A stretch of DNA of 64,000 nucleotides from Paracoccaceae bacterium (GTDB taxonomy: Bacteria; Pseudomonadota; Alphaproteobacteria; Rhodobacterales; Rhodobacteraceae). Position numbers and translations under genes: made by a program. A model generated the notes under the pieces. That model was given only the letters and a program-made list of their open reading frames with translations. It ran no database searches and was not told the origin of the DNA. Positions 42,097-51,500 of the stretch are shown in pieces. The stretch spans positions 124,001 through 188,000 of the forward strand of contig JASJAR010000001.1 of assembly GCA_030066905.1 (NCBI GenBank), written 5' to 3'. How positions within the stretch are numbered: the first letter of the stretch is position 1; each line of letters opens with the position of its first letter.

Positions 42097-43022
42097 TCGA
42101 CGGCGCGCTCATCGTTGCGATGCTGGTGGCGGCGATGCGGACCGCGACGCCGCTCATCTTCGCCGCCCTCGGCGAGCTTATCGTCGAGAAGGCGGGCTGC
42201 GTGAACCTCGGCGTCGAGGGGATGATGCTCGTCGGCGCGGTCACCGGGTTCGCGGTGGGCTACACGACGGGCAATTTCGCGCTGGCCTTCGCGGTGGGCG
42301 CCATTGCCGGCGCGGTATTGTCGATGATCTATGGGGTGTTGGTCCTTCATCTTCATGTCAATCAATACGCCGCCGGGCTTGCGCTCACCATCGTCGGCGG
42401 CGGCGCCTCGGCGTTCTGGGGGCAGGCCTGGCAGGGGCTGAACATGCGCGGGATGGGGCCCCTCGAAATACCCGGGCTCAGCGCCTTGCCGACCCTGGGC
42501 GACCTCTTCTCCCGGCTCGACGCGATGGTCTATCTCGCGCTTCTGGCCGCCGCCGCCATCGCCTATGTTCTCACCCGCACCCGCCTCGGCCTCATCATCC
42601 GCGCGGTGGGCGAAAACCACGACAGCGCCCATGCGCTCGGCGTCTCGGTGATCGGCGTCCGCTACGGCGCCATCGCTTTCGGCGGCGCGATGGCCGGCAT
42701 CGGCGGGGCCTATCTGTCCTGCGTGATGACCCCGCTCTGGATCGAGGGGATGACCGCCGGCCGGGGCTGGATCGCCGTCGCCCTCGTGGTCTTCGCCACC
42801 TGGCGGCCGGCGCGTCTGGTGCTCGGCGCCTGGCTCTTCGGGCTGGTGACGATCATGCAGCTTCACGGGCAGGGCTTCGGCCTCGCCGTGCCCTCCCAGA
42901 TCCTTGCGATGCTGCCCTATCTCGTGACCATCCTCGTCCTCGTCCTCATCAGTCGGGATGCCACCCGCATCCGGCTCAACGCTCCGGGATCGCTCGGAAA
43001 ACCGTTCCAACCTACCGCCTGA
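42093..43022 (+). CDS. BMP-type ABC transporter permease 2
   Basis: A 309-residue permease with about eight membrane segments. EKAGCVNLGVEGMMLVGA is the counterpart of NIGAEGQ in the first permease and is diagnostic for this transporter class. GRGWIAVALVVFATWRP is the conserved C-terminal loop. It overlaps the first permease by ATGA and is followed after 24 bases by the binding protein gene. Confidence 0.9.
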   Translation: MIDGALIVAMLVAAMRTATPLIFAALGELIVEKAGCVNLGVEGMMLVGAVTGFAVGYTTGNFALAFAVGAIAGAVLSMIYGVLVLHLHVNQYAAGLALTIVGGGASAFWGQAWQGLNMRGMGPLEIPGLSALPTLGDLFSRLDAMVYLALLAAAAIAYVLTRTRLGLIIRAVGENHDSAHALGVSVIGVRYGAIAFGGAMAGIGGAYLSCVMTPLWIEGMTAGRGWIAVALVVFATWRPARLVLGAWLFGLVTIMQLHGQGFGLAVPSQILAMLPYLVTILVLVLISRDATRIRLNAPGSLGKPFQPTA

Positions 43023-43046
43023 AACGCAACCCAACGGGAGTATTCA

Positions 43047-44108
43047 ATGACAAAGAGACTGACACTTGCCGCCACCGCGCTCAGCCTCGCGCTCGGCACG
43101 GGGGCCATGGCCCAGGACGAACCGCTGAAAATCGGCTTCGTCTATTCGTCGCTCATCGGCGATGCGGGCTGGACCTTCATGCACGACCAGGGCCGGCTGA
43201 TGCTCGAAGAGGAGTTCGGCGACGCGATCGAGACCGCCTATGTCGAAAGCATCGACGGCGGGGCGGATGCCGAACGGGTGATCCGGCAGTTCGTCGCACA
43301 GGATTTCGACCTGATCTTCGGGACCTCATTCAACCACATGAACCCGATGGCGAAGGTGGCCGCGCAGAACCCAGACATCGCCTTCGAGCATGCCACGGGC
43401 TACACCCAGGCCGACAACCTCGCGATCTACCACACACGCGCCTATGACAGCCGCTACCTCGTCGGCATGGTCGCAGGGGCGATGGGCGATTCGATGGGCG
43501 TCGTCGCCTCCTACCCGATCCCCGAGGTGCTGCGCGGGATCAACGCGATGACGCTGGGGGCCCGCGAGGTGAACCCCGACTTCACCACGAAGGTCGTCTG
43601 GATCTCGACCTGGTTCGACCCCGGTGCCGAACGCACGGCGGCCGATGCGATGCTCGACCAGGGCGTCGATGTGCTGGCGCATTTCACCGACAGCCCGGCC
43701 GTGGTGCAGGCCGCCGAGGATCGCGGCAAGTTCGTCGTCGCTCTCGGCGACATGAGCCAGTACGGCGAAACTGCGCATCTGACGGCGCTCGACTACAACT
43801 GGGGGCCCTATTACGTCGAACGCACCCGCGCGGTCCTCGACGGCACCTGGGAGACCGACAACACCTGGGAAGGCATCGCCGCCGATCTGATGACCATCGC
43901 ACCCTTCGCCGACAGCGTGCCCGAGGACGTGCGCGAGATGGTCATGGTGCGGAAGGAGGAAATCCGCTCCGGCGCCTTCCACCCGTTCCAGGGCCCGCTC
44001 GTCAAACAGGACGGCTCCATTGCCGTCGCCGAAGGCGAAATCCCCGATGACGGCATGCTCCTTTCCATGGACTTCTATGTCGAAGGCGTCGAGGGCAGCC
44101 TGCCCTGA
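43047..44108 (+). CDS. BMP family substrate-binding protein
   Basis: A 353-residue periplasmic protein (signal peptide cleaved after AMA, about residue 22) of the basic membrane protein/PnrA family. KIGFVYSSLIGDAGWTFMHDQGR and the later DLIFGTSFNHMNPM match its first and third strands. Relatives bind nucleosides or purines, which fits neighbouring deaminases. It is the last gene of the importer operon and is followed by a very stable hairpin at 44119-44142. Confidence 0.85.
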   Translation: MTKRLTLAATALSLALGTGAMAQDEPLKIGFVYSSLIGDAGWTFMHDQGRLMLEEEFGDAIETAYVESIDGGADAERVIRQFVAQDFDLIFGTSFNHMNPMAKVAAQNPDIAFEHATGYTQADNLAIYHTRAYDSRYLVGMVAGAMGDSMGVVASYPIPEVLRGINAMTLGAREVNPDFTTKVVWISTWFDPGAERTAADAMLDQGVDVLAHFTDSPAVVQAAEDRGKFVVALGDMSQYGETAHLTALDYNWGPYYVERTRAVLDGTWETDNTWEGIAADLMTIAPFADSVPEDVREMVMVRKEEIRSGAFHPFQGPLVKQDGSIAVAEGEIPDDGMLLSMDFYVEGVEGSLP

Positions 44109-44118
44109 CGAGGCGCGG

Positions 44119-44142
44119 GCGGCGCGCCGGACGGCGCGCCGC
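44119..44142 (+). terminator. Perfect 10-bp hairpin after the BMP binding-protein gene
   Basis: GCGGCGCGCC and GGCGCGCCGC flank a GGAC loop, ten bases after the stop codon. No T-run follows, so it is more likely a 3' mRNA stabiliser or a Rho-assisted terminator than a classical intrinsic terminator. A similar hairpin follows another binding-protein gene at 47224-47250. Confidence 0.5.
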
Positions 44143-44340
44143 ACCACCTGCCACGGGGCTCGACCCCGGGGCCTCGCGCCACCGGGGTGCAGACCCGACC
44201 GAGGTTCCGGATCGAGCCCCGGGCGGATGGTTCGGAGAGCGGAACCCGAGCCTGTTGCCAGCGCAATTCGGCCCCTTCGGCGCAGCCTGTCGGAGGTCCG
44301 CTCTGGTCTTGCCCTGCTCCGGCGCGTAAGGAACCGCCCC

Positions 44341-45375
44341 ATGTCCGACCGCCCCGACCGCGCCACCGAAGAACCCCAGACCGACGCCGAGCGACGCCGC
44401 GCCGCCGGGGAGTTCGTGCGCGGCCGCAGCGGTTTTCGCACCGCCATCGGCGAGGACGGGGATTTCCCGCCCGAGCCTGGCCGCTATCACCTCTTCGTCG
44501 CCCTCAATTGTCCCTGGTGCCACCGGGTGACCCTGGCCCGGTCCTGCCTCGGGCTCGAAGACGCGATCAGCCTCGATGTGGCGTTTCCGAACCGCACCCT
44601 CGACGACGACCCGGCGGGCCCGGGCCTTTGGGAATTCAACCCCGGCCGCATCGCGACGCTGACCGGCGAGACCCTCCCCGAATGCACAACCGAACGCGCG
44701 ACCGGACAGGGCTACCGGCTGGCGAAGTCGATCTACGAGGCGGAAGGATCGGAGGAGAAAAGCCTGCCCGTTCTCTACGACAAGGTCGCGCGGCGGATGG
44801 TCTCCAACGAAAGTGCCGAGATCGTGCGGATGTTCGGGCGCCATGCCGCCGCCCTCGGCTCGGCCCTGCCCGGGGACGCCCGGCCGGACCTCTATCCCGA
44901 CGACGCCGCTCTTAAGGCCGAGATCGACCGCCTCAACGAGACGATCTACGTCACCATCAACAACGGCGCCTACAAGGCGGGGTTTTCGTCGGATCAGGCG
45001 GTCTATGCGGCTGCCTTCACCGACTATTTCGCGACACTCGACGCGCTTGAGGAACGGCTTGCAGACGGGCGCGCGTTCCTCACCGGAGACCGGTTCACCG
45101 AGGCCGATCTGAGGCTCTTTCCCACGCTCTACCGCCATGACCCGGTCTATTTCGTCCGCATGAAGCTCAACGGTGCCCGGATGCTCGACTATCAACGTCT
45201 CTGGCGCTGGCTCTGCCGGGTCTACGCCCTGCCCGGGGTCGCCGATGCCGGATCGCTGGTGCATTGCCGGCAGGGCTATTTCGGGCGGAGCTGGAACAAT
45301 GTCGTCCCGCTCGGGCCCGAAAGACCGATGCCCTATCCCGAGGCCTACCGGCACCCCGACCTCGCGGGCGCCTGA
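44341..45375 (+). CDS. Glutathionyl-hydroquinone reductase (xi-class GST, YqjG/EcfG-like)
   Basis: A 344-residue glutathione transferase of the xi class, which reduces glutathionyl-hydroquinones. Cys57-Pro-Trp-Cys60 in LNCPWCHRV is the hallmark active site. ADLRLFPTLYRHDPVYFVRMKLN and YPGV-like C-terminal segments match the family. It is unrelated in detail to the GST-like protein at 20190. It stands alone, 232 bases after the nucleoside importer, in a gap that also contains GC palindromes. Its presence may reflect quinone or electrophile stress during heterocycle oxidation. Confidence 0.85.
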   Translation: MSDRPDRATEEPQTDAERRRAAGEFVRGRSGFRTAIGEDGDFPPEPGRYHLFVALNCPWCHRVTLARSCLGLEDAISLDVAFPNRTLDDDPAGPGLWEFNPGRIATLTGETLPECTTERATGQGYRLAKSIYEAEGSEEKSLPVLYDKVARRMVSNESAEIVRMFGRHAAALGSALPGDARPDLYPDDAALKAEIDRLNETIYVTINNGAYKAGFSSDQAVYAAAFTDYFATLDALEERLADGRAFLTGDRFTEADLRLFPTLYRHDPVYFVRMKLNGARMLDYQRLWRWLCRVYALPGVADAGSLVHCRQGYFGRSWNNVVPLGPERPMPYPEAYRHPDLAGA

Positions 45376-45582
45376 CCCGCCGGGCACGACGCAGAGGCTC
45401 GCCGGAACCTCGATCCTGCAGTCCGCGGCAGCCTCCGACACGCGCCAGATTTTGGGCAGGCCGCCCGCGTTCCGCCCATTTGGCGGGCAATGGCCTTCGG
45501 TGCGGGAACCGCTCCGCGCCGGCCGTTTGACAGCGCCCACCGCCTGTTCCCAGCCTGTCGGCCGGCGGTCGGGGGACACGGG

Positions 45583-46056
45583 GTGGAAGACGACAAGACC
45601 TTCATGGCGCGCGCGCTTGAGATCGCGCGGGACGAGATGCTGGGCTCCGGCGCGGCGCCGTTCGGCGCGGTCATCGTCAGGGACGGCAAGATCGTCGGCG
45701 AGGGGGTGAACCGGGTCGTGACCGCCCACGATCCGACCTCCCATGGCGAGGTCGAGGCGATCCGCGACGCCGGGCGAAACCTCGGCACCTGGGACCTTTC
45801 GGGCTGCACCCTCTACACCACCTGCGAGCCCTGCGAGATGTGCGTCGCGGCGATGTACTGGGCGAAGATCGACGCGATGGTCTACGCCTGCCGGCTGTCC
45901 GACGCGGAGGCCATCGGCTTCGACCTTCAGCCGCTCACCAAACTCGTCCGGAGCGACCTCGCCGACCGCGACCTGCCTGCCCGCCAGATGATGGCCGACG
46001 AAGGCCGCGCGGTGCTGAAGCTTTGGACCGAACAGCCCGATTTCGGGACTTTCTGA
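45583..46056 (+). CDS. CDA-fold guanine/nucleobase deaminase
   Basis: A 157-residue zinc deaminase. SHGEVEAIRD provides the zinc His and catalytic Glu, and TCEPCEMC the two zinc Cys. The segment MYWAKIDAMVYACRLSDAEAIGFD resembles Bacillus-type guanine deaminase, where a similar loop closes over guanine. I chose GTG 45583, six bases after GGGGGA; ATG 45604 would remove the first helix. TTGACA at 45527-45532 could be a -35 element but no good -10 is found. It precedes a polyamine-type importer by 25 bases and may be co-transcribed with it. Confidence 0.75.
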   Translation: MEDDKTFMARALEIARDEMLGSGAAPFGAVIVRDGKIVGEGVNRVVTAHDPTSHGEVEAIRDAGRNLGTWDLSGCTLYTTCEPCEMCVAAMYWAKIDAMVYACRLSDAEAIGFDLQPLTKLVRSDLADRDLPARQMMADEGRAVLKLWTEQPDFGTF

Positions 46057-46081
46057 CACCAACAGCAAGGGGATGAACCAC

Positions 46082-47215
46082 ATGACACGTCTACTGAAAC
46101 CGAAATCCGGCCTCATCGGCCGCCGCCGGGTGCTTCAGGGGATGGGTGCGGGGGCGACGCTGCTGGCCACGCCCTCCATCGTCCGTGCCCAGGACGACGA
46201 CATGACGCTCAATATGCTGACCTGGCCCGGCCATACCGATCCGGCGGTGATCGGACCCTTCGAGGAGGCCACGGGCATCAAGGTCGTCGCCAAGGAATAT
46301 GTCGGCGGCGACAACATGGTCGCCCTCGTCAACCAGTCGCCGCCGGGCACCTATGACGTGATCCTCTCGGATGCCGAATTCGTCATCGCGCTCCGCGACG
46401 GCGGCTTCATCGAGCCGATGACGCCGGCGGATTACCCGTTCGAGGATTTCTTCCCCGAATTCCAGGAATTCCCAGGTCACTGGCTCGACGGCGAGCTTTA
46501 CTCGGTAATCGTCCGCTACGGCTTCCTCGGCCTCTCCTACCGGACCGACGTGCTGAGCCAGGAGGAGGTGGACACCTACCAGATCCTGCTCGACGAGAAG
46601 GTCGCAGGCAAGGTCGGCTATTTCGACTGGTACCTGCCGTCCATGGGCTGCCTCTCCTGCGGGGCGGGCCATGTGGGCCACCCCTATGACATCACTTCAG
46701 ACGAGTTCGACGCGCTATTGGCGTTCATGGACCAGGTGAAGGGCCAAACCAGCGGGTTCTACTCGATGGCCGACACCTTCTCCTCGCTGACCAACGGGGA
46801 CGCCGCCGTGATCCCCGGCGTCGGGGACTGGATCACCCAGCTTCTCGCCGCCGACGGCGTGCCGGTGGCAAGTTGGGTGCCGCGCGAAGGCGGGGTGCAA
46901 TGGACCGAGTCGTTGTCCATCGGCGCCGGGTCGTCGAAACAGGAGATGGCCAAGCAGTTCATCCAGTACATGACCTCGCCGCAGGGTCAGGCGCTCTCGG
47001 CGGTGATGCCCGCCTATAACGCCTCGATCCCGTCCCGGGCCGGCTGGGAATACCTCAACGCCAACATGCCCGAAGACGCCGTTCGCCTGAGGATGACCTT
47101 CGAGGACAACAACGTCATGGACGATTACGCCCAGGGCAAGATCAACATCCGCAAGACCCCGGTCCAGCAGCCCATCGAGGACTGGACGGATGCCTGGACG
47201 GACTTCAAGGCCTGA
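46082..47215 (+). CDS. ABC substrate-binding protein, spermidine/putrescine (PotD) type
   Basis: A 377-residue binding protein with a twin-arginine-like signal: RRRVLQGMGAG at about 14-24, cleavage after VRA (about 36). LNMLTWPGHTDPAVIGPFEEATGIKV is the standard opening of PotD-family proteins. PotD relatives bind polyamines, and others bind opines, guanidino acids or thiamine-like cations. The creatininase and ureohydrolases downstream make a cationic guanidino compound an attractive cargo. ATG 46082 lies nine bases after AAGGGG; ATG 46073 touches that site. Confidence 0.85.
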   Translation: MTRLLKPKSGLIGRRRVLQGMGAGATLLATPSIVRAQDDDMTLNMLTWPGHTDPAVIGPFEEATGIKVVAKEYVGGDNMVALVNQSPPGTYDVILSDAEFVIALRDGGFIEPMTPADYPFEDFFPEFQEFPGHWLDGELYSVIVRYGFLGLSYRTDVLSQEEVDTYQILLDEKVAGKVGYFDWYLPSMGCLSCGAGHVGHPYDITSDEFDALLAFMDQVKGQTSGFYSMADTFSSLTNGDAAVIPGVGDWITQLLAADGVPVASWVPREGGVQWTESLSIGAGSSKQEMAKQFIQYMTSPQGQALSAVMPAYNASIPSRAGWEYLNANMPEDAVRLRMTFEDNNVMDDYAQGKINIRKTPVQQPIEDWTDAWTDFKA

Positions 47216-47223
47216 CCGGCCAC

Positions 47224-47250
47224 CGGGCGCCCGCTCGCCGCGGGCGCCCG
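47224..47250 (+). promoter_or_regulatory. Perfect 11-bp hairpin between binding-protein and permease genes
   Basis: CGGGCGCCCGC and GCGGGCGCCCG flank a TCGCC loop, nine bases after the PotD-type stop and 13 before the permease start. Hairpins at this place in importer operons usually protect the upstream mRNA from 3' exonucleases, giving more binding protein than permease. Confidence 0.6.
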
Positions 47251-47262
47251 ACGCTTGACGAC

Positions 47263-48135
47263 ATGACCGACCGCACGTCCCAACGCCGCCGCCGGATCGA
47301 CGGGTTCGCCCTGTTCTGGGGCGCACCCTCGTTTCTCTGGCAAGGGGTGTTCTTCCTGGCCCCGCTGATCGTCCTCGTGGCGATGAGCTTCTGGGTGGTG
47401 CGGAATTTCCGCCTGACCCCGGATTTCGTCTTCGGCAACTGGGAGCGGATGCTCACCCGGGACTACTTCTGGGCCGGTTACGGCTATACCTTTCAGCTTG
47501 CGCTTCTCGTGGCTTTGCTTGCGAGCCTCATCGCCTTTCCGGTGGCGCATTATCTCGCGTTTCGCGCTCGTCCCGGGATCCGGCGACTGGCGATCTTCCT
47601 TCTCATCACGCCGTTCTTCACGAGCTATCTCGTGCGCATCTATTCGTGGAAGATCATCCTCTCCACCGAAGGTGTGCTGAACGTTATGTTCGGCTGGCTC
47701 GGGCTCGGGCCGTTCGGCATGATCGACAACGCCTTCGGCGCCGTGGTGGGCTATCTCACGCTCTGCCTGCCGCTCGTCATCATCATCCAGGTCTTCGCCC
47801 TCTCCGCGGTGGGCCGCGCCCTGATCGGGGCGGCCCACAACCTCGGTGCGCCGCCGCTCAGAACGACGCTGACCGTGACCATACCCGCCGCGCGGATCGG
47901 GCTCATCCTCGCGGCGACCTTCGCCTTCATCCTGTCGTTCGGCGATTACGTGAGCCCCACCTATCTCGGCGGGGGCACGCCGCCGACGATGTCGATCCTC
48001 GTCGTCGACCAGACGAAATCGGGCAATCACTGGCCGCGCGCCTCGGTGGTTGCGGTGACGATGGTGCTGACCCTCGTAACGGTGCTCTTCGCCGCCCTCT
48101 TCGCCGCCTATGGCCGGCCGGGAAAGAAGACATGA
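47263..48135 (+). CDS. PotB-type ABC transporter permease
   Basis: A 290-residue permease with about six membrane segments. The cytoplasmic coupling loop GRALIGAAHNLGAPPLRTTLTVTIP contains the EAA-like motif. It pairs with the permease at 48132, which it overlaps by four bases, and with the PotD- and PotA-type components. Like other PotB proteins it has a longer N-terminal periplasmic loop after the first segment (VVRNFRLTPDFVFGNWERML). Confidence 0.85.
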   Translation: MTDRTSQRRRRIDGFALFWGAPSFLWQGVFFLAPLIVLVAMSFWVVRNFRLTPDFVFGNWERMLTRDYFWAGYGYTFQLALLVALLASLIAFPVAHYLAFRARPGIRRLAIFLLITPFFTSYLVRIYSWKIILSTEGVLNVMFGWLGLGPFGMIDNAFGAVVGYLTLCLPLVIIIQVFALSAVGRALIGAAHNLGAPPLRTTLTVTIPAARIGLILAATFAFILSFGDYVSPTYLGGGTPPTMSILVVDQTKSGNHWPRASVVAVTMVLTLVTVLFAALFAAYGRPGKKT

Positions 48136-48914
48136 GCGGCGCGCGCGGCGGCTTGCAGGCGGTCTGGACCGTGGCGGTGTTCGTCTTCATCCTCACCCCG
48201 ATCGCGTCGCTAGTGGTCTTTTCGTTCAACGCCGACCGGTTCCCGAGCCTGCCCTGGGGCGGATTTTCCCTCGTCTGGTACGAGGCGATCCTCGAAGATC
48301 AGACGGTGCGCGACGCGATGTGGCGGAGCCTGAGGGTGTCGGCATCGGTGTCGGTTCTTGCGACCTTCATCGGTTTCGCCGCCGCCTATACCGACTACCG
48401 CTACAACTTCACCGGCAAGATGCCCTATCTGGCCCTCGCCGCCCTGCCGCCGACGGTGCCGGTCCTGATCCTCGGGCTCGGGATGCTGTCGTTCTTTTCC
48501 ATGATCGACCTCGTCGGCACGCTCAGGGCCGTGATCGCAGGCCATGTGGTGATCTGCGCGCCTTTTGCGATGGCGCTCATCCGGATGCGGCTGGCGGACA
48601 TGTCGCCCGATCTCGAACCGGCGGCCTGGAATCTCGGCGCGAGCCGCTGGCGGACGATGGCGACAGTCACCCTGCCCTGGTGCCTCCCCTCGATCTTCGC
48701 CGCGCTGGCGATCACAGCGGCCGTCTCCTTCGACGAGTTCATGATTGCCTGGTTCGTCTCCGGGCTCGAAGAAACCTTGCCTGTCCGCATTCTGGCGCTC
48801 CTTCAGGGCCAGGTCAGCCCGCGGATCAACGCCATCGGGTCGCTCGTCTTCTTCGTCTCGGGGCTCTTGGTGGTGATCGCCCAGCTTCTGACCTGGCGGC
48901 GCGGGGCGACATGA
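48132..48914 (+). CDS. PotC-type ABC transporter permease
   Basis: A 260-residue permease with six membrane segments and the coupling loop PDLEPAAWNLGASRWRTMATVTLP. FSFNADRFPSLPWGGFSLVWYEAIL after the first segment is typical of PotC proteins. The start ATG overlaps the first permease by four bases and the end overlaps the ATPase by four. Confidence 0.85.
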   Translation: MSGARGGLQAVWTVAVFVFILTPIASLVVFSFNADRFPSLPWGGFSLVWYEAILEDQTVRDAMWRSLRVSASVSVLATFIGFAAAYTDYRYNFTGKMPYLALAALPPTVPVLILGLGMLSFFSMIDLVGTLRAVIAGHVVICAPFAMALIRMRLADMSPDLEPAAWNLGASRWRTMATVTLPWCLPSIFAALAITAAVSFDEFMIAWFVSGLEETLPVRILALLQGQVSPRINAIGSLVFFVSGLLVVIAQLLTWRRGAT

Positions 48915-49981
48915 CGACGATCCTCACCCTCGACAAGGTCGAAAAGCGCTTCGGCGACACCGTGGCGCTGGAGCCCACCTCGCTCGGGCTCGAAAAGGGC
49001 GAGTTCCTCGCCCTTATGGGCCCCTCGGGCTGCGGGAAGTCGACCACGCTGCGGATGATCGCGGGGCTCGAAGCGGCCAGCGGCGGGACCATCCGCCACT
49101 GGGACCGCGACATCACCGATCTCCCGCCCTGGGAGCGCGACATGCCGATGGTCTGGCAATCCTACGCGCTGTTCCCGTTCCTGACAGTGCGCGAAAACGT
49201 CGAGTTCGGGCTCAAGCAGAAACGCCGCGCGACGGCGGTGGACCGGCGGAAGAAATCCGGCGAATGGCTCGAACGGCTCGGGATTTCCGACCTCGCCGAC
49301 CGCAAGACCGATCAGCTCTCGGGCGGCCAGCGCCAGCGGGTCGCTCTTGCGCGCGCCCTCGTGCTCGAACCCGAAATCCTCCTCCTCGACGAGCCGCTTT
49401 CGGCCCTCGACGCCCATCTGCGGCTTCGGATGCAATCGGAACTCAAGCGCCTCCACGGCGATCTCGGCATCACCTTTCTCTACGTCACGCACAGCCAGTC
49501 CGAGGCCTTCGCCATGGCCGACCGCGTGGCGATCCTCAATGCCGGGCGGCTCCAGCAGTTGGGGCCTGCGCGCGAGGTCCATGCGGCCCCCGCCAACCGG
49601 TTCGTCGCCGAGTTCGTCGGCGGCAGCACGATCCTTACCGGCACCGCCAGGGGCGAAGGGCGGATCGAAACGCCGATGGGCCTTCTCACGGCGCTGGCCG
49701 GATACCCGGCCGCCCCCGGCGAGACGGTCTCGTTTCTCGTGCCGTCGAACCGGGTGGGCCTGTCGGAGGCCGCAACGGGAGCGCCGAACGAGGTCGCCGC
49801 CCGGCTCCTGACAGAGGAATTCACCGGCAGCTTCGTCACTGTCTATCTCGAACTCGCCGACGGAACCGAGATGAAGGTGCAGCTTCAGCAAAGCGACCTC
49901 GACGCGCTGTCGCTCGCCCCCGGAACGCCGCTCTACGCAAGCTGGCCGGCCGAGGCCGGCTACGTCCTGAAGGAGGTTTGA
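48911..49981 (+). CDS. PotA-type ABC transporter ATP-binding protein
   Basis: A 356-residue ATPase. Residues 1 to about 235 form the ATPase domain: GPSGCGKST, QSYALFPF, LSGGQRQRVALARAL, ILLLDEPLSALDA, and the switch His in VTHS. The remaining residues form a TOBE domain, which in this family senses or regulates transport. It completes the polyamine-type importer. A strong AAGGAGG near its stop serves the amidohydrolase gene four bases downstream, tying import to degradation. Confidence 0.9.
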   Translation: MTTILTLDKVEKRFGDTVALEPTSLGLEKGEFLALMGPSGCGKSTTLRMIAGLEAASGGTIRHWDRDITDLPPWERDMPMVWQSYALFPFLTVRENVEFGLKQKRRATAVDRRKKSGEWLERLGISDLADRKTDQLSGGQRQRVALARALVLEPEILLLDEPLSALDAHLRLRMQSELKRLHGDLGITFLYVTHSQSEAFAMADRVAILNAGRLQQLGPAREVHAAPANRFVAEFVGGSTILTGTARGEGRIETPMGLLTALAGYPAAPGETVSFLVPSNRVGLSEAATGAPNEVAARLLTEEFTGSFVTVYLELADGTEMKVQLQQSDLDALSLAPGTPLYASWPAEAGYVLKEV

Positions 49982-49985
49982 ACCC

Positions 49986-51500
49986 ATGTCACTCGCGATC
50001 AGGGGCGCAGACGTCCTTACCCTTGCGGACGGCGCCGGAGCAAAGCCGGTCACCGCCGACATCCTGATCGACGGAGACCGGATCGCCGCCATCGGCGCGG
50101 GGCTCGACCTCTCGGCGGCCGAACGGGTCATCGACGGTACCGGCAAGCTCGTCATGCCAGGCCTCGTCAACGCCCATATGCATTCGCCCGAGGCGCTCTA
50201 CAAAGGCCGCTACGACAACATGCCCCTCGAGGTCTGGATGCTTTACGCCTATCCGATCCTCGGGGCGCAGACGCTGTCGCCAAGGCTCGTCTATCTGCGC
50301 ACCGCGCTTTGCGCCATCGAGTCGCTGAAGACCGGCACGACCTGCGTCACCGACGACGTCTACGAAAGCCCCCGCCAGACGCCCGAGCAGCTCGACGCGG
50401 TGTTTCAGGCCTACGAAGACGTGGGGCTCAGGGCCACGATCTCGGGCCATGTGGTGGACCGGCCGTTCCTCGACACGATCCCGTTTACCCGCGACTTCGT
50501 CGACCCCGCGCTCGCAGCGGAGGCCGATGCCCTCGGCGCGGCGGATATGGACGACTGGCTCGCCCATTGCCGCCATGCCTTCGAGACCCATCACGGCCGG
50601 TCCGGGCGGCTCAACTTCATGGTTGCGCCCTCGGCCCCTCAGCGCTGCACCGTGGAGCTCATGCAGGCCGCGATGGAACTTGCCGAGACCCATGACGCGC
50701 CGTTCCACACCCATATTCTCGAAACCAAGCTCCAGGCGGTGACGGGCCAGGAGTTCTACGGCGAGACGCTTATCGCCTATATGCACCGCCACGGGCTGCT
50801 GCGGGAGCGGACGACCATCGCCCATTCGATCTGGGTCACCGATGCCGATATCGAACTCATGGGCGACGCAGGATGCTCGATTGCCCATAACGTGATCTCG
50901 AACCAGAAGCTCGGCGCCGGGATCGCGCCGGTGCGGCGGCTTCTCAAGGCAGGGGTGAATGTCGGGCTCGGCTCGGACGGGGTCTCGACATCGGACACGA
51001 CGCGGATGTTCGCGGTAATGCATGCGGCGGGGCTGATCCACAATGTCCAGACGCCGGACGCCGCCTACTGGCTTTCGGCCGAAGACGTACTCCGCGCCGC
51101 GACGTCGGGCGGGGCGAAGAGCGCATGCCTTGCGGATGTCGGCGCACTCGCACCGGGGATGAAGGCCGATATGCTGGTGATCGACCTTTCCACCGTGGCG
51201 TTCACGCCGCGCAACGACATCGCCAACCATCTCGTCTACTGCGAGACCGGAAGTTCGATCGCCTGCACAATCGTCGGCGGCGAGGTGATGGCGGAGGGTG
51301 GCCGCTGCCTCCATGTCGACGAGGACTATCTCCTGAGGGAGTTGCGCGAGGAAATGCCCGCCTTTCTGGCCGCTCATGAAGAAACCGAGCGGCTCAACCG
51401 GGCCTTCGAGGCGGCGTTCTGGGAGGTCCACAAGAAAGCCAATGCCCGCGATGTCGGCGTCCACCGCCTCGGCCGGGAACCGGCCTGGGGGGCGTCATGA
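49986..51500 (+). CDS. ATZ/TRZ-type amidohydrolase of unknown substrate
   Basis: A 504-residue metal-dependent hydrolase. Ligand motifs are NAHMHSPEALYKG, HTHILETKLQ, AHSIWVTD and GSDGVSTSDTTRM. It differs from the other four amidohydrolases in this window by the SPEALYKG segment after HxH and a longer C-terminus. It stands between a polyamine-type importer and a creatininase, four bases after the former and overlapping the latter by ATGA. A deaminase acting on creatinine or another cyclic guanidine is a reasonable guess from context; the sequence alone says only amidohydrolase. Confidence 0.75.
   Translation: MSLAIRGADVLTLADGAGAKPVTADILIDGDRIAAIGAGLDLSAAERVIDGTGKLVMPGLVNAHMHSPEALYKGRYDNMPLEVWMLYAYPILGAQTLSPRLVYLRTALCAIESLKTGTTCVTDDVYESPRQTPEQLDAVFQAYEDVGLRATISGHVVDRPFLDTIPFTRDFVDPALAAEADALGAADMDDWLAHCRHAFETHHGRSGRLNFMVAPSAPQRCTVELMQAAMELAETHDAPFHTHILETKLQAVTGQEFYGETLIAYMHRHGLLRERTTIAHSIWVTDADIELMGDAGCSIAHNVISNQKLGAGIAPVRRLLKAGVNVGLGSDGVSTSDTTRMFAVMHAAGLIHNVQTPDAAYWLSAEDVLRAATSGGAKSACLADVGALAPGMKADMLVIDLSTVAFTPRNDIANHLVYCETGSSIACTIVGGEVMAEGGRCLHVDEDYLLRELREEMPAFLAAHEETERLNRAFEAAFWEVHKKANARDVGVHRLGREPAWGAS

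Noticed and set aside
45527-45532. TTGACA upstream of the guanine-type deaminase
   Set aside because: Well placed, but no recognisable -10 at normal spacing; mentioned in the gene entry only.
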